From a bacterium (GTDB lineage Bacteria; Desulfobacterota; Binatia; DP-6): DNA of 64,000 bases. The stretch is from contig JAHCID010000001.1 of the NCBI GenBank assembly GCA_026129405.1, positions 527,237 through 591,236 of the forward strand. The letters are read 5' to 3'. A program made the position numbers and the translations under genes. A model generated the notes under the pieces. That model worked only from the letters and a program-made list of their open reading frames with translations. It was not told where the DNA came from and did no database searches. How positions within the stretch are numbered: position 1 is the stretch's first letter; each line of letters opens with the position of its first letter. Positions 10,474 through 20,536 of the stretch are shown here, in pieces.

Positions 10474-11220
10474 ATGGGGCGACTCGCCGGCAGGATCGCT
10501 CTCGTCACCGGTGGCGGCCGCGGCATCGGCAAGGGCATCGTCCTCGCGTTCGCCCGTGAGGGCGCCGACGTCGCGATCAACTACCGTCGCGGCCGCGACG
10601 CCGCCGAGCAGACGGCCGACGAGGTGCGTGCGCTCGGACGCCGCGCCCTCACCGTCGCCGCCGACGTGAGCGATCATGCCGCGGTGTCGGCCATGGTCGA
10701 CGAGGTCGTCGGCCAGCTCGGCCGACTCGACGTCGCGGTCGCGAACTCCGGCGTCGCGAGTCGGGTTGCCGCCGTCCACGACCTCGACCCGGGAGAGTGG
10801 CGCCGGGTGATGGCCACCGACCTCGACGGCGCCTTCTACACCGCGCGCGCCGTGCTGCCGCGGCTCATCGAGCGCAAGGGCGCGCTCATCTTCATCTCCT
10901 CGATCGGTGCCGACATGGCCTCGGCAGGCGGGGCGCCGTACCACGCCGCCAAGGCGGCGGTGAACACCCTCATGCGGGTCGCCGCGAAGGAAGTCGCTGG
11001 TGCGGGCGTGCGCGTCAACGCCATCGCCCCCGGCCTCGTGCGTTCCGACATGGGGGATCGGCTCATCAGGTTCGTCGGCGAAGGCATCGTGTCGACGATC
11101 CCGCTCGGACGGGTCGGCGAGCCGGGCGACATCGGCCGAGCGGCGGTGTTTCTGGCTTCGGACGACGGGGCCTGGATCACGGGGAAGGTCCTGCGGGTCG
11201 ACGGCGGCGCGTGCATGTGA
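10474..11220 (+). CDS. Short-chain dehydrogenase/reductase, FabG-like
   Basis: NAD(P)-dependent SDR of 248 aa, similar in layout to 3-oxoacyl-ACP reductase FabG and related alcohol/ketone reductases. Features seen are the cofactor motif TGGGRGIGKGI (residues 12-22), the VANSG stretch (the usual NNAG), the catalytic Ser in FISSIGAD, the YHAAK motif, and the C-terminal ITGKVLRVDGGACM. The Arg after the first beta strand (NYRRGRD) suggests a preference for NADP(H). It starts 18 bases after atpC and may be co-transcribed with it, but its substrate cannot be deduced. Confidence 0.88.
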   Translation: MGRLAGRIALVTGGGRGIGKGIVLAFAREGADVAINYRRGRDAAEQTADEVRALGRRALTVAADVSDHAAVSAMVDEVVGQLGRLDVAVANSGVASRVAAVHDLDPGEWRRVMATDLDGAFYTARAVLPRLIERKGALIFISSIGADMASAGGAPYHAAKAAVNTLMRVAAKEVAGAGVRVNAIAPGLVRSDMGDRLIRFVGEGIVSTIPLGRVGEPGDIGRAAVFLASDDGAWITGKVLRVDGGACM

Positions 11221-11259
11221 ACGCCGCCGCCCGGTGCGCGCGCGCGTGGGAGACGGGCC

Positions 11260-11287
11260 ATGCCGGTGCGAGCCCCCACTCCGGCAT
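11260..11287. terminator. Inverted repeat between convergent genes, possible bidirectional terminator
   Basis: Perfect 7-bp arms ATGCCGG / CCGGCAT with a 14-base loop between the SDR gene and the convergent sulfatase-TPR gene, touching the latter's stop codon. No T-tract follows, so classical intrinsic termination is uncertain. Confidence 0.4.
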
Positions 11288-13464
11288 CAGCCGCCGACGT
11301 GCGGACTCCTCTTCGTCGCGGCCGCGGCCTCTGCAGCCCGGGCGCGTTCGATGAAACCGGGCCAGGCAGCGAGCGTGCGCAGGGGCGCGAGGTCCTCGTT
11401 CTCTTCGAGGAGACCGGGGTTGGCGAAGCCGGTGGCGAAGGCCTGCTCGAGGGCGGCGGTGGCTTCGTCGACGTTGCCGCCGAGGGCCTGGAGGCAGGCG
11501 AGGTTGTAGGGCGGGATCCAGGAGTCTGGGCGGACGCGGGCGGCTTGCAGGTAGTAGGCGGCGGCGGTCGCGGGGTCGTTCTGGAACCGGGCGGTGTTGC
11601 CGGCCTGGATGAGGACGGCGAAGGAGTCCGGGATGAGCTCGAGGACGCGGCGGTAGTTCGCCATGGCGCGGGGCCAGTCCTTGCGATCGTAGAAGAGGTC
11701 GGCGAGGCGGCGGTGGACGTGCGGGTAGCTCGGGTCGATCTCGAGCGCCCGGCGGTACCATTGCTCGGCACCGGCGTCGTCGCCGCGCACGGCGGCCACG
11801 AAGCCGAGGTTGCTCATCGCCTCGACGAATCCGGGGGCCAGGACGAGCGCCTCGTCGAAGCGGCGCGCGGCGCCGTCGAGATCGCCGCGTTGGAGCGCGA
11901 TCGCACCGAGGGCGCCGACCACGCGGTGCTGGCTCGGCTGCTGCTTCAGCGATGAAAGGTACTGACGCTCGGCCCCGTCGAGGTCACCGGTGCGGACGTC
12001 GACGAGAGCCATGAGGTTGCGTGCCGTGACGTTCTGCGGCGACGCCGCCAGGACCTCGTCGAGCAGATGTCGCGTCGCCTCCCAGCGCTCGAGCTGCGCG
12101 AGCTGGCGGGCCTGCTGGAGCTTGGCATACAGCGCCATGCCCTCCTTCGGGTCCATGCCCTGCATCTCCGCCTTCTGCTCCGGCGGCGCGAGGTAGCCGA
12201 GCGCGCGCAGCATGTCGGCCGTTTCGGCGTCGATCTGGTGGGTCGTCGCCTTCAGACCGAGCTTCGCGACCAGGCGGGCGCTGTCCTCGTCGAGCGCGGT
12301 CAGGTCGGCATCGAGGGGACGGCTCTGCGCGGCCTCGGCGGGGTAGAGGTTCCGGAGCTCCTTCGGGTCGGCGCCGAGGTCGTACAGCTCGGGCAGCGGC
12401 GCGCGGATCCACTTCCGCCCGCCGTGACGGATCGCGTAGAGCGGCGCCATGCCGAAGCCCTCCTCCGCGAGCCGGGCTTCGGCGTACTGCACCGGCGTCG
12501 GCGCCGGGATGCGGCCGGCGAGCGCGTCGCCGAGCGCGAGGCCCTGTGTCGCTGCGGGCGGTTCGAGCCCGAGCAGGCCGAGGATCGTCGGCATGAGATC
12601 GACGTGACGGGTCGGGCCGTCGTAGACGCGGCCGGCCGGCAGCGCGCGCGGGAAGCGGAAAACGAGGGGCACGTGCACCGTGGCGTCGTAGACGAAGATG
12701 CCGTGCGTGGGCTCGCCGTGCTCGCCGAGGCTCTCGCCGTGATCGGCGGTGACGACGACGAGCGTGTCGTCGAGGCGAGCGTGCTCTTCGAGCCAGGCGA
12801 TCAGGGTGCCGAGGCCGCGGTCGGCCTGCGCGATCTCGGCGTCGTACGGCGTCGGCGCCATCGCGGCGAGATCGGCGGCGCGAACGTCGTACGGCTGGTG
12901 CGGATCGAAGAAGTGCACCCACAGGAAGAACGGCTGGTCGGGCGACGTACGCTCGAGCCAGTCGACCGCACGCGCGGCGGTGCGCTCCGCGGGGCGCTCG
13001 CGGATCATGAACAGCTCGGGCTCGTCCTCGGCCCACAGGTCGTCGTCGTAGGCGTCGAAGCCCTGGTCGAGGCCGTAGCGTTTCGCCAGCACCGCCGCCG
13101 AAACGACGGCGCCGGTGGCGTATCCGGCGTCGCGCAGCCGCTCGGCGAGCGTCATCGCCTCTGGCGCCAACGCGTAGTTCCCATTGTCGCGAACGCCGTG
13201 CGCGGGCGGAAACAGGCCGGTGAACATCGACGCGTGCGCGGGCAGCGTGATCGGCGCGCTGGTGATGGCGTCGCTGCAACGCACACCCTCGCGCGCGAGG
13301 CGGTCGACGGCCGGCGTGATCGCGAGCCCGAAGCCGTAGCAGCCGAGACGATCCGCGCGCAGCGTGTCGATGGTGACGAAGAGGACGTTCGGCGGCCGCC
13401 GGCGATCGCATCCGACGAGGACGAGGACGGCGAGCAATCCCGCCGCTAGCAACCGCGCCGGCAT
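11287..13464 (-). CDS. Sulfatase-fold lipoprotein with C-terminal TPR repeats
   Basis: Membrane-anchored protein of 725 aa. The start ATG 13464 gives a lipoprotein signal (MPARLLAAGLLAVLVLVGC, Cys19), so the longer upstream frame is rejected. Residues about 27-430 form an alkaline-phosphatase/sulfatase fold: NVLFVTIDTLRADRLGCYG with metal-ligand Asp, later FFDPHQPY, and TADHGESLGEHGEPTHG. The sulfatase signature C/S-x-P-S-R is replaced by T-L-P-A-H in SAPITLPAHASMFTG, so the nucleophile is probably Thr and no formylglycine can form. A phosphodiesterase, phosphotransferase or phosphatase role is as likely as sulfate ester cleavage. From about residue 455 to the end there are at least five TPR-like repeats (for example LGAIALQRGDLDGAARRFDEAL). 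The substrate is unknown. Confidence 0.85.
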   Translation of the reverse strand: MPARLLAAGLLAVLVLVGCDRRRPPNVLFVTIDTLRADRLGCYGFGLAITPAVDRLAREGVRCSDAITSAPITLPAHASMFTGLFPPAHGVRDNGNYALAPEAMTLAERLRDAGYATGAVVSAAVLAKRYGLDQGFDAYDDDLWAEDEPELFMIRERPAERTAARAVDWLERTSPDQPFFLWVHFFDPHQPYDVRAADLAAMAPTPYDAEIAQADRGLGTLIAWLEEHARLDDTLVVVTADHGESLGEHGEPTHGIFVYDATVHVPLVFRFPRALPAGRVYDGPTRHVDLMPTILGLLGLEPPAATQGLALGDALAGRIPAPTPVQYAEARLAEEGFGMAPLYAIRHGGRKWIRAPLPELYDLGADPKELRNLYPAEAAQSRPLDADLTALDEDSARLVAKLGLKATTHQIDAETADMLRALGYLAPPEQKAEMQGMDPKEGMALYAKLQQARQLAQLERWEATRHLLDEVLAASPQNVTARNLMALVDVRTGDLDGAERQYLSSLKQQPSQHRVVGALGAIALQRGDLDGAARRFDEALVLAPGFVEAMSNLGFVAAVRGDDAGAEQWYRRALEIDPSYPHVHRRLADLFYDRKDWPRAMANYRRVLELIPDSFAVLIQAGNTARFQNDPATAAAYYLQAARVRPDSWIPPYNLACLQALGGNVDEATAALEQAFATGFANPGLLEENEDLAPLRTLAAWPGFIERARAAEAAAATKRSPHVGG

Positions 13465-13532
13465 GCGCGCAGGTTGTCCCGGCGCGCCGCCTTTGCTAGC
13501 CGGCGGACGTGGGCTCGACGAAGGAGGCGCGT

Positions 13533-14936
13533 ATGCGTTCGGCACTCGGTGGTCTCGTGATGGGAGCGGTCCTGGCGATCGCAGCGACGGCGGCGGCCTT
13601 GCCTGTCGAGCTGCGCGACTCGAACGGTACTCGCTACCACATCAACACGGCGGTCAACCCGTTGCTCGACGACTCGACGGCATCCGGCGCCATCACCGAC
13701 GCCACCTACACGAAGCCGGTCACGGTCACGAGCTACTGGATCGGCTTCACGCCGTTCTTCGGGTTCACGACCGTCTACACGGTCCAGTACAAGGTCGACA
13801 TCCCGCTGACGAACGCCTTCAACGGCTTCAACGGCCTCCTCGTCTCCGCCGTCAACGGCGTGAATCTGCCGAACCCGATCGTCTTCAACACCGGAGAAGG
13901 CCTGCTCGCCGAGGACTGCCCGCAGAACGGCAAGAACCGCCAGCTCACGTTCCAGACGCAGAACGTACCGGCCTTCGACCTCGCGCTCACGCGCAAGGTC
14001 TTCGTGCCCAACAACGACGAGTTCGCCCGCTGGCTGAACGTCGTCACCAACACCGGGACGACGGAGCGCAGCGTGACCCTGACCCTGCGCGGGCTGCTCG
14101 GCTCCGGCTCGAACACGCGCGTGACCTCGACCTCGACCGGCGGCTCGTCGGTCAGCGCGGCCGACAACTGGTTCGCGACCGCGCAGCAGACGCCGGCCAA
14201 CAACCGCTCGCTGCAGCCGCGCATGGGCTTCGTCGTGCAGGGTGACGGCGCTCCGTCGCGCGCCTCGATCGCGATCGGCAGCCAGGGGCAGACGGTGTTC
14301 AACTATCCGGTGACGCTCGCCCCGGGCGCTTCGGCGCTCCTGCTCACCTACGTCACCGTGCAAGGCAGCTCGAAGCACGCGAAGAAGGTGGCGGAGAACG
14401 TCGTCACCCTGCCCTCCAAGGCCATCGCCTGCATGACCCAGAACGAGCTCGCCCAGGTGGTGAACTTCGCGCCGCTCACCGTGCCGGTGACGAAGAACGC
14501 GCAGATCAAGCTCAACTTCAAGAAGCAGGGCAAGGACGAGATCACCTGGAAGGGCACGGTGAACGTCGGCGCCGGCATCCCGCTGACGGGCATCGTGATC
14601 ACGGTCGACGTCGGCGGCGCGACCGGGGTCTTCACCCTGAACAAGCAGGGCAAGTCGAACCTCGGCGGCGGCAACAAGCTGCACTTGAACGCCAACCTGA
14701 AGCAGGGCGTCACCAAGGCCGGCGACACCAAGTTCAACTTCACCCTGAAGGGCGACTTCCAGGGCTCGCTGGCGTCCTACGGGCTCACCAACGCGACGGC
14801 GAAGAACGTGCCCGTCGCCGTACCGGTGACGTTCACGGTGACGCCGCCGGAACAGGCGGCGCGCGGCTTCGGGACGACGCAGGCCTTCACGTGGAAGGCC
14901 ACCGAGGGCAAGTCGGGCACCGCGAAGAGCCAGTGA
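13533..14936 (+). CDS. Exported protein of unknown function
   Basis: I do not recognise the family. ATG 13533 has a perfect GGAGG site 6 bases upstream and begins a classical Sec signal peptide (MRSALGGLVMGAVLAIAATAAAL). The mature 445 or so residues are rich in Thr, Asn, Val and Gly with alternating hydrophobic residues, as in beta-sandwich proteins. Only three Cys are visible in the mature protein. The second half (from about residue 330) has Lys/Asn-rich strands such as AQIKLNFKKQGKDEITWKG and resembles a separate beta domain. The gene is divergent from the sulfatase-TPR gene with a 68-base gap. A cell-surface or periplasmic role is likely; nothing more can be said. Confidence 0.75.
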   Translation: MRSALGGLVMGAVLAIAATAAALPVELRDSNGTRYHINTAVNPLLDDSTASGAITDATYTKPVTVTSYWIGFTPFFGFTTVYTVQYKVDIPLTNAFNGFNGLLVSAVNGVNLPNPIVFNTGEGLLAEDCPQNGKNRQLTFQTQNVPAFDLALTRKVFVPNNDEFARWLNVVTNTGTTERSVTLTLRGLLGSGSNTRVTSTSTGGSSVSAADNWFATAQQTPANNRSLQPRMGFVVQGDGAPSRASIAIGSQGQTVFNYPVTLAPGASALLLTYVTVQGSSKHAKKVAENVVTLPSKAIACMTQNELAQVVNFAPLTVPVTKNAQIKLNFKKQGKDEITWKGTVNVGAGIPLTGIVITVDVGGATGVFTLNKQGKSNLGGGNKLHLNANLKQGVTKAGDTKFNFTLKGDFQGSLASYGLTNATAKNVPVAVPVTFTVTPPEQAARGFGTTQAFTWKATEGKSGTAKSQ

Positions 14937-14968
14937 CTCGCGCGGCTGAGGGCGACGGGTCGCTTCTG

Positions 14969-15006
14969 GCGGCCCGGTCGCGCCATGGCGGGCGAGACCG
15001 GGCCGC
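14969..15006. terminator. Strong hairpin between convergent genes
   Basis: Perfect 11-bp inverted repeat (14969-14979 and 14996-15006, arm GCGGCCCGGTC) with a 16-base loop. It lies in the 84-base gap between the exported-protein gene (+) and the DUF4124 gene (-). Its position suits a bidirectional terminator, although there is no T-tract on either side. Confidence 0.5.
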
Positions 15007-15020
15007 GGGGTGGAGGCGGG

Positions 15021-15524
15021 TTACTCCACCGCGGTGCGGGACTCGTCCCACGCCTGGATCATCGAGCGCAGGTCGATGCCGTTCTGACGGATGGCGAGCT
15101 CGGCCCTGGCTGCGTTCAGCCACGCCTCCGGACTGCCCATCATGAACGGGTAGCAGTTGAGCACGGGTGAGATGTCGTCGGCGTGCGACCAGCCGCCGAA
15201 GTAGAGCACCTTCGTCGCCCAGCAGCCGAAGCTGAGACGCTCGCGGTTGTAGATGCGCTTGTCGCGCCGGCGGGTAGGCCCGGACGTGGCGGCCTGCCGC
15301 TCGACGATGCGCCCGTCGGCCATCGTCAGGTCGGACTGGGCGTCGGGAATGCGGGACACCTCGCGGACGATTCGGGTCTTCACGGCCTCCGCATCGGCCG
15401 GGACACGGGCCTGGACGTTCGAGTAGTGGGTGGTGCCGTGGGCGTCCGTCCAGCGCCAGACCTCCTCGGCGTGCCCGGCCGCGGGGAGCGCCAGCAGGCA
15501 CAACCCGAGCAGGAACTTCTTCAT
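15021..15524 (-). CDS. DUF4124-type exported protein
   Basis: 167-aa exported protein. ATG 15524 has a clear AAGGAGAAG ribosome binding site and a Sec signal peptide (MKKFLLGLCLLALPAAGHA). Immediately after cleavage comes EEVWRWTDAHGTTHYSN, the typical DUF4124 opening (a short beta unit with W.W.D..G..hysn). The remaining residues include FGCWATKVLYFGGWSHADD and two further Cys, which could form disulfides in the periplasm. DUF4124 proteins have no established function. Its upstream region on the minus strand faces the TetR gene at 15660. Confidence 0.8.
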   Translation of the reverse strand: MKKFLLGLCLLALPAAGHAEEVWRWTDAHGTTHYSNVQARVPADAEAVKTRIVREVSRIPDAQSDLTMADGRIVERQAATSGPTRRRDKRIYNRERLSFGCWATKVLYFGGWSHADDISPVLNCYPFMMGSPEAWLNAARAELAIRQNGIDLRSMIQAWDESRTAVE

Positions 15525-15621
15525 CTGCTTCTCCTTTCTGCGTGGTCGCCGGGCGGGGGGAATCCCGGCGACGGGGGCGAACGCTACGCTCGGCCCGGGC
15601 GGACGTCCACGGAAAAACGCG

Positions 15622-15660
15622 TTGACAGCAAGGAGGTGGAATTGTACTGAACGGTCGGTA
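15622..15660 (+). promoter_or_regulatory. Leaderless-type promoter with overlapping TetR operator-like palindrome
   Basis: TTGACA at 15622-15627, 17-base spacer, TACTGA at 15645-15650, then 9 bases to ATG 15660, so transcription would start at or next to the ATG. The imperfect palindrome TACTGAACGGTCGGTA (15645-15660, six matching pairs of eight) covers the -10 box and the start codon. This is a natural site for autorepression by the TetR protein it precedes. An AAGGAGG sequence lies inside the spacer at 15630-15636, too far (about 23 bases) from the ATG to act as a normal ribosome binding site. Confidence 0.55.
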
Positions 15661-16373
15661 TGTCGCGGGCGCGCACCCGCGGAGGAGCAGGGGCCGGGGC
15701 GACCGCGCCAGCCGCACAGACCTCCGCACAGCCGTCGCGCAAGCAGCTGATGGCGGTCGCCATCGACTGCTTCGCGCGCCTCGGCTACCAGGGCACGTCC
15801 ATCGATCGCATCGCGCGCGAGGCCGGCGTCACCAAGGGCGCGGTCTACTACCACTTCCGCGACAAGGAAGACCTGCTCTTCGCGGCCGTCACCGATCGCA
15901 TCGGCGGCTTCCAGAAGCAGGTGCTCGACACGGTCGGTATGCCGTCCGCCGACGCCCTCGGGGCCCTACGGCGCGTGATCGACGCCTGCTTCTTCCACGC
16001 GACGGTGTCGAACCACCGCCGCTTCGTGATCACGCTCATGGTCGAGGCGCTCGACGTGAACCCGCGCCTCTCCGACCAGTTCCGCGAGATGATGCGCCAG
16101 ATGCGGGCGTACCTCGCGGCCATCGTCCGCAAGGGCCAGGCGCGCGGCGACGTCCGCCCCGACGTCGACCCCGAAGCCGTCGCCGCGAGCATCGCCGGCG
16201 GCATCATGGGCGCCGAGATCCAGCACTACCAGGACCCCGAGCAGATCGACCTGCGCGCGGTCCTCGACACCCTCGTCACCCAGCTCGCCGAGTGGCTCGC
16301 GCCCCGGCCGAGTCCCGACCCCGCGGGGCAGACGCCGCCGCGAACCCCGAAGGAGGCAAAGCACGCATGGTGA
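15660..16373 (+). CDS. TetR/AcrR-family transcriptional regulator
   Basis: 237-aa repressor-type regulator. A disordered Ala/Arg-rich N-terminus of about 27 residues precedes the HTH domain: AIDCFARLGYQGTSIDRIAREAGVTKGAVYYHFRDKEDLLFAAV is the textbook TetR helix-turn-helix. The C-terminal ligand domain includes a TetR_C-like helix bundle. The gene overlaps the start of the following acyl-CoA dehydrogenase, so it is co-transcribed with the two dehydrogenases at 16367-18702. It probably controls them in response to an acyl-CoA or a related lipid, by analogy with FadR/FabR-type TetR proteins. The palindrome over its own promoter suggests autoregulation. Confidence 0.92.
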   Translation: MSRARTRGGAGAGATAPAAQTSAQPSRKQLMAVAIDCFARLGYQGTSIDRIAREAGVTKGAVYYHFRDKEDLLFAAVTDRIGGFQKQVLDTVGMPSADALGALRRVIDACFFHATVSNHRRFVITLMVEALDVNPRLSDQFREMMRQMRAYLAAIVRKGQARGDVRPDVDPEAVAASIAGGIMGAEIQHYQDPEQIDLRAVLDTLVTQLAEWLAPRPSPDPAGQTPPRTPKEAKHAW

Positions 16374-17449
16374 ACTTCCAACCCACGGAGGAGCAGGAGC
16401 TCCTTCGCCAGACCCTGTCGTCGTTCGCGCGCGAGGTCCTGCGCCCGCAGCTGCGCGAGGCCGACGAGAAGAGCGCGGTGCCGAGCGACATCCCCGCCAA
16501 GGGCTGGGAGCTGGGGCTCGTGCAGGACTCGATCCCCGAGGCGCAAGGCGGTTACGGTAGCGCCCGCTCGGCGGTGACGGGCGTCCTGCTCCTCGAGGAG
16601 CTCGCCTACGGCAGCCTCGGCCTCGGTCTGCACCTCGTGACGCCGCGGCTCGTGACGGTTCCCCTCACCGTGCTCGGCACCGAGGCACAGCAGAAGGAGT
16701 GGCTGCCCCGCTTCGCCGGCGCCACGTTCACCGCGGGCACGGCAGCGTTCGCCGAGCCGCGTTGGGATTTCGATTCCACCGATCTCCAGACCAGGGCCGA
16801 GAAGCAGGGCGGCGACTTCGTGCTGAGCGGTGCGAAGTGCCTCGTCCCGCTGGCCGACCGGGCCGAGGTGATCCTCGTCTACGCCGCGACCCCCGAGGGC
16901 CTCGGCGCCTTCCTCGTCGAGAAGGGCGCGAAGGGCCTCACCGTCGGCGAGCGTGAGCTCAACATGGGCGTGAAGGCGCTGCACACCTTCCCGGTGACGC
17001 TCGACGGCGTGCGCGTGCCGGCGTCGGCGCGGCTCGAGGGCAACGTGCAGGGCATGATCGACGCGAGCCGCGTCGCCTCGGCGGCCGCCGCGGTCGGCGT
17101 CGGCCGCGCCGCGTTCGACTACGCGCGCGACTACGCCAAGGAGCGCAAGGCCTTCGGCGTCGCCATCGCGCAGAAGCAGGCGATCGCCTTCATGCTCTCG
17201 AACATGGCGATCGAGATCGACGCCATCCGCCTCCTCGCCTGGGAGGCGGCGTGGCGCATCGATCAGGGCAAGTCGGCGACCCGCGAGGCCGTCCTCGCCC
17301 GCCAGTACGCCGCCGACCAGGTCCTCAAGATCTGCGACAACGCGCTGCAGGTCCTGGGCGGCCACGGCTACATCCGCGATCACCTGGTGGAGCTCTTCCT
17401 GCGCGACGCGCGCAGCTTCTTCACCATCGACGGCGTCGCCATCGTCTGA
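16367..17449 (+). CDS. Acyl-CoA dehydrogenase-like subunit lacking the catalytic Glu
   Basis: Acyl-CoA dehydrogenase-fold protein of 360 aa. ATG 16367 has an AGGAGG site. The N-terminal helical domain starts MVNFQPTEEQELLRQTL. The FAD-side signature, normally TEPxxGSD, reads FAEPRWDFD. The C-terminus, where active members have RDA...IYEGT followed by about 15 FAD-contacting residues, reads RDARSFFTIDGVAIV and stops. The catalytic Glu is thus Asp and the tail is missing. The helix region KERKAFGVAIAQKQAIAFML is conserved. Directly downstream is a complete dehydrogenase, so the two probably form a hetero-oligomer in which this is the non-catalytic subunit. Such alpha2beta2 enzymes are known in actinobacterial steroid catabolism (ChsE pairs). 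The substrate is unknown. Confidence 0.85.
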   Translation: MVNFQPTEEQELLRQTLSSFAREVLRPQLREADEKSAVPSDIPAKGWELGLVQDSIPEAQGGYGSARSAVTGVLLLEELAYGSLGLGLHLVTPRLVTVPLTVLGTEAQQKEWLPRFAGATFTAGTAAFAEPRWDFDSTDLQTRAEKQGGDFVLSGAKCLVPLADRAEVILVYAATPEGLGAFLVEKGAKGLTVGERELNMGVKALHTFPVTLDGVRVPASARLEGNVQGMIDASRVASAAAAVGVGRAAFDYARDYAKERKAFGVAIAQKQAIAFMLSNMAIEIDAIRLLAWEAAWRIDQGKSATREAVLARQYAADQVLKICDNALQVLGGHGYIRDHLVELFLRDARSFFTIDGVAIV

Positions 17450-17469
17450 GGCGAGAGGAGCACACGATC

Positions 17470-18702
<1,233 letters not shown>

Positions 18703-18710
18703 CGACTCCG

Positions 18711-18744
18711 GCGGAGGGGCGTGGCGGCCGTCGCGCCCCTCCGC
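18711..18744 (+). terminator. Hairpin terminator after the acyl-CoA dehydrogenase pair
   Basis: Perfect 11-bp arms (GCGGAGGGGCG at 18711-18721 and its complement at 18734-18744) with a 12-base loop, 9 bases after the dehydrogenase stop. No T-run follows; instead TAGATC, a -10-like hexamer 8 bases before the next ATG, comes at once. Confidence 0.6.
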
Positions 18745-18758
18745 TAGATCGGGCGGTC

Positions 18759-20123
18759 ATGGCGACCGCCCCCGGCGGGCACGGCGTGCCGGATATCCTC
18801 CCCCTCCTCGCCCGCGTTCCCGATCACCGCGAGTTCTTCGGCTTCGACGAGCTGCGCGCGCGTGCGACGGCGCTGTGCGCGGAGTTTCCCGGCATCGCGC
18901 GCATGGAGCAGGTCGGCGCCTCGACCGAGGGCCGCCCGATCGAGATGCTGAGCGTCGGCCACGGTCGTACGCCGGTGCTGCTGCTCGGCGTGCCGCATCC
19001 GAACGAACCGATCGGCACGCTGACGATCGACTTCCTCACGCGGCTCCTCTGCGAGGACGACGCGCTGCGAACGCGGCTCGACGTGACGCTGCACGCCATC
19101 CCCGTCGCCGACCCCGACGGTCTCGTGCTGAACGAGGGCTGGTTCAAGGGCGCGTTCTCGCCGCTGCGCTACGCGCTCCATTTCTATCGCCCGCCGCACC
19201 GCGAGCAGGTCGAGTGGAGCTTCCCCGTGCTCTACAAGACGTTGCGCTGGACGACGCCTACGGCCGAAACGGCCACGGTGATGCGCGTCATGGAGCGGGT
19301 GCGGCCGCGGGTCTACTACTCGCTGCACAACGCCGGCTTCTGCGGCGTCTACTTCTACGTCTCGGACGGCCGTCCGGACCTCTACCCGGCCTACCACGCG
19401 CTGGTCGCGTCGCAGGGTCTGCCGCTCCATCGCGGCGAGCCCGAGGTGCCGTACCTGCGCACGCTGGCGCCGGCGATCTACGGTCTGTTCGGCATCGACG
19501 AGACCTACGAGTACCTCGCCCGGACGCTGGACGAGGATCCCGCCACGGTGATCGAGGCCGGCACCTGTGGCGACGACTGGATCCGCCGCGTCTGCGACGC
19601 CTACTCGCTGGTGTGCGAGCTGCCCTACTACACCGCCCCGGCGCTCGACGACGCGTCACCGGCGGGCTGCACCCGGCGCGAGGCGGTGCGGGCCGGGATC
19701 GAGCGTGGGCTCGCGCTGCACGCCGAGCTGGAGGGCTTCGTCGCGGCGCTCGGTGAACGGGCGCCGGATCACCGGCTCACGCGCTCCGTCGTCGACTACG
19801 TGCGCAAGCTGCCGAAGCGTCTCGCGGCGCAGCGGGCCGAGGCCGAGACGGTGGCATACGCGCGCGAGGCGACGCGCGCCGAGGCGATCGACGCGACGGT
19901 GTGCTCGACGTTCTACCACCTGCTCTACTTCGGCGAGCTGCACCGGCTCGCGGTGATGGTCGGCGACGCTGCGCTCGCCGATGCGGTGCACGCGCGTCTG
20001 TCGGCGCTCGCGGCCGAGGTCGAGCGCGACAGCGCGCTGCGCGTGCTGCCGATCCGGCCCCTGGTCGCCGTGCAGGCAGGTGCCGGGCTGCTCGCGATGG
20101 GCGCTGCGGGCAGCGGCGTCTAG
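18759..20123 (+). CDS. M14-family zinc carboxypeptidase-like protein
   Basis: 454-aa protein with the M14 metallocarboxypeptidase fold in its first 300 residues. The zinc motif HPNEP (H-x-x-E) lies near residue 87, IPVADPDGLVLNEGW near 120, and the third zinc ligand probably in YSLHNAGF near 190. The catalytic Glu is probably in LVCELPYY near 290. The residues 310-450 form an all-helical extension with no recognised family. There is no signal peptide, so it acts in the cytoplasm if active; some cytosolic M14 proteins process peptidoglycan peptides or amino-acylated compounds. It starts 8 bases after a TAGATC sequence. The specificity is unknown. Confidence 0.8.
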   Translation: MATAPGGHGVPDILPLLARVPDHREFFGFDELRARATALCAEFPGIARMEQVGASTEGRPIEMLSVGHGRTPVLLLGVPHPNEPIGTLTIDFLTRLLCEDDALRTRLDVTLHAIPVADPDGLVLNEGWFKGAFSPLRYALHFYRPPHREQVEWSFPVLYKTLRWTTPTAETATVMRVMERVRPRVYYSLHNAGFCGVYFYVSDGRPDLYPAYHALVASQGLPLHRGEPEVPYLRTLAPAIYGLFGIDETYEYLARTLDEDPATVIEAGTCGDDWIRRVCDAYSLVCELPYYTAPALDDASPAGCTRREAVRAGIERGLALHAELEGFVAALGERAPDHRLTRSVVDYVRKLPKRLAAQRAEAETVAYAREATRAEAIDATVCSTFYHLLYFGELHRLAVMVGDAALADAVHARLSALAAEVERDSALRVLPIRPLVAVQAGAGLLAMGAAGSGV

Positions 20124-20536
20124 CTGCGGCGCAGGAGAACGAGCAACAGCACGGCGGTCGCCAGATCGACGACCCCGGTGGCGAGGAACGGCAGGGCGCG
20201 CGCCCACTGCACGAAGAGCAGCCACGCGGTGCCCGAGCAGACGAGGAGCGACACGACGACGGCGCCGACCAGGCCGCGCCGGCGCGGCGCGTCCTCGGAG
20301 GCCATCCACGCGAGGACCGCGAGCGTCGCCAGGTGGGCGACGGCGTGCGGGAACCAGAAGTCGGACGAGACCGGCGTCGGGCTCTCGGGAAGACCGCGCA
20401 AGCCGAGGAGCAGGCCCGGGTCGGAGAGCGCCTGGACGGACTCCTCGGGACGGGCGAGCAGGACCAGCGCCCCGGTGCCGAAGACGACGGCGAGGAGGCG
20501 CAACGTCCAGACCAAACGGCGCTCGCCGGCCGTCAT
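20120..20536 (-). CDS. Small integral membrane protein of unknown function
   Basis: 138 residues with about four hydrophobic helices: WTLRLLAVVFGTGALVLLA, FPHAVAHLATLAVLAWMA, GLVGAVVVSLLVCSGTAWLLFV and FLATGVVDLATAVLLLVLL. ATG 20536 has a GGGGAG site 4 bases upstream, preferred to the in-frame ATG at 20581. It converges on the M14 peptidase with a 4-base overlap of stop regions. I do not recognise the family. Confidence 0.6.
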   Translation of the reverse strand: MTAGERRLVWTLRLLAVVFGTGALVLLARPEESVQALSDPGLLLGLRGLPESPTPVSSDFWFPHAVAHLATLAVLAWMASEDAPRRRGLVGAVVVSLLVCSGTAWLLFVQWARALPFLATGVVDLATAVLLLVLLRRS

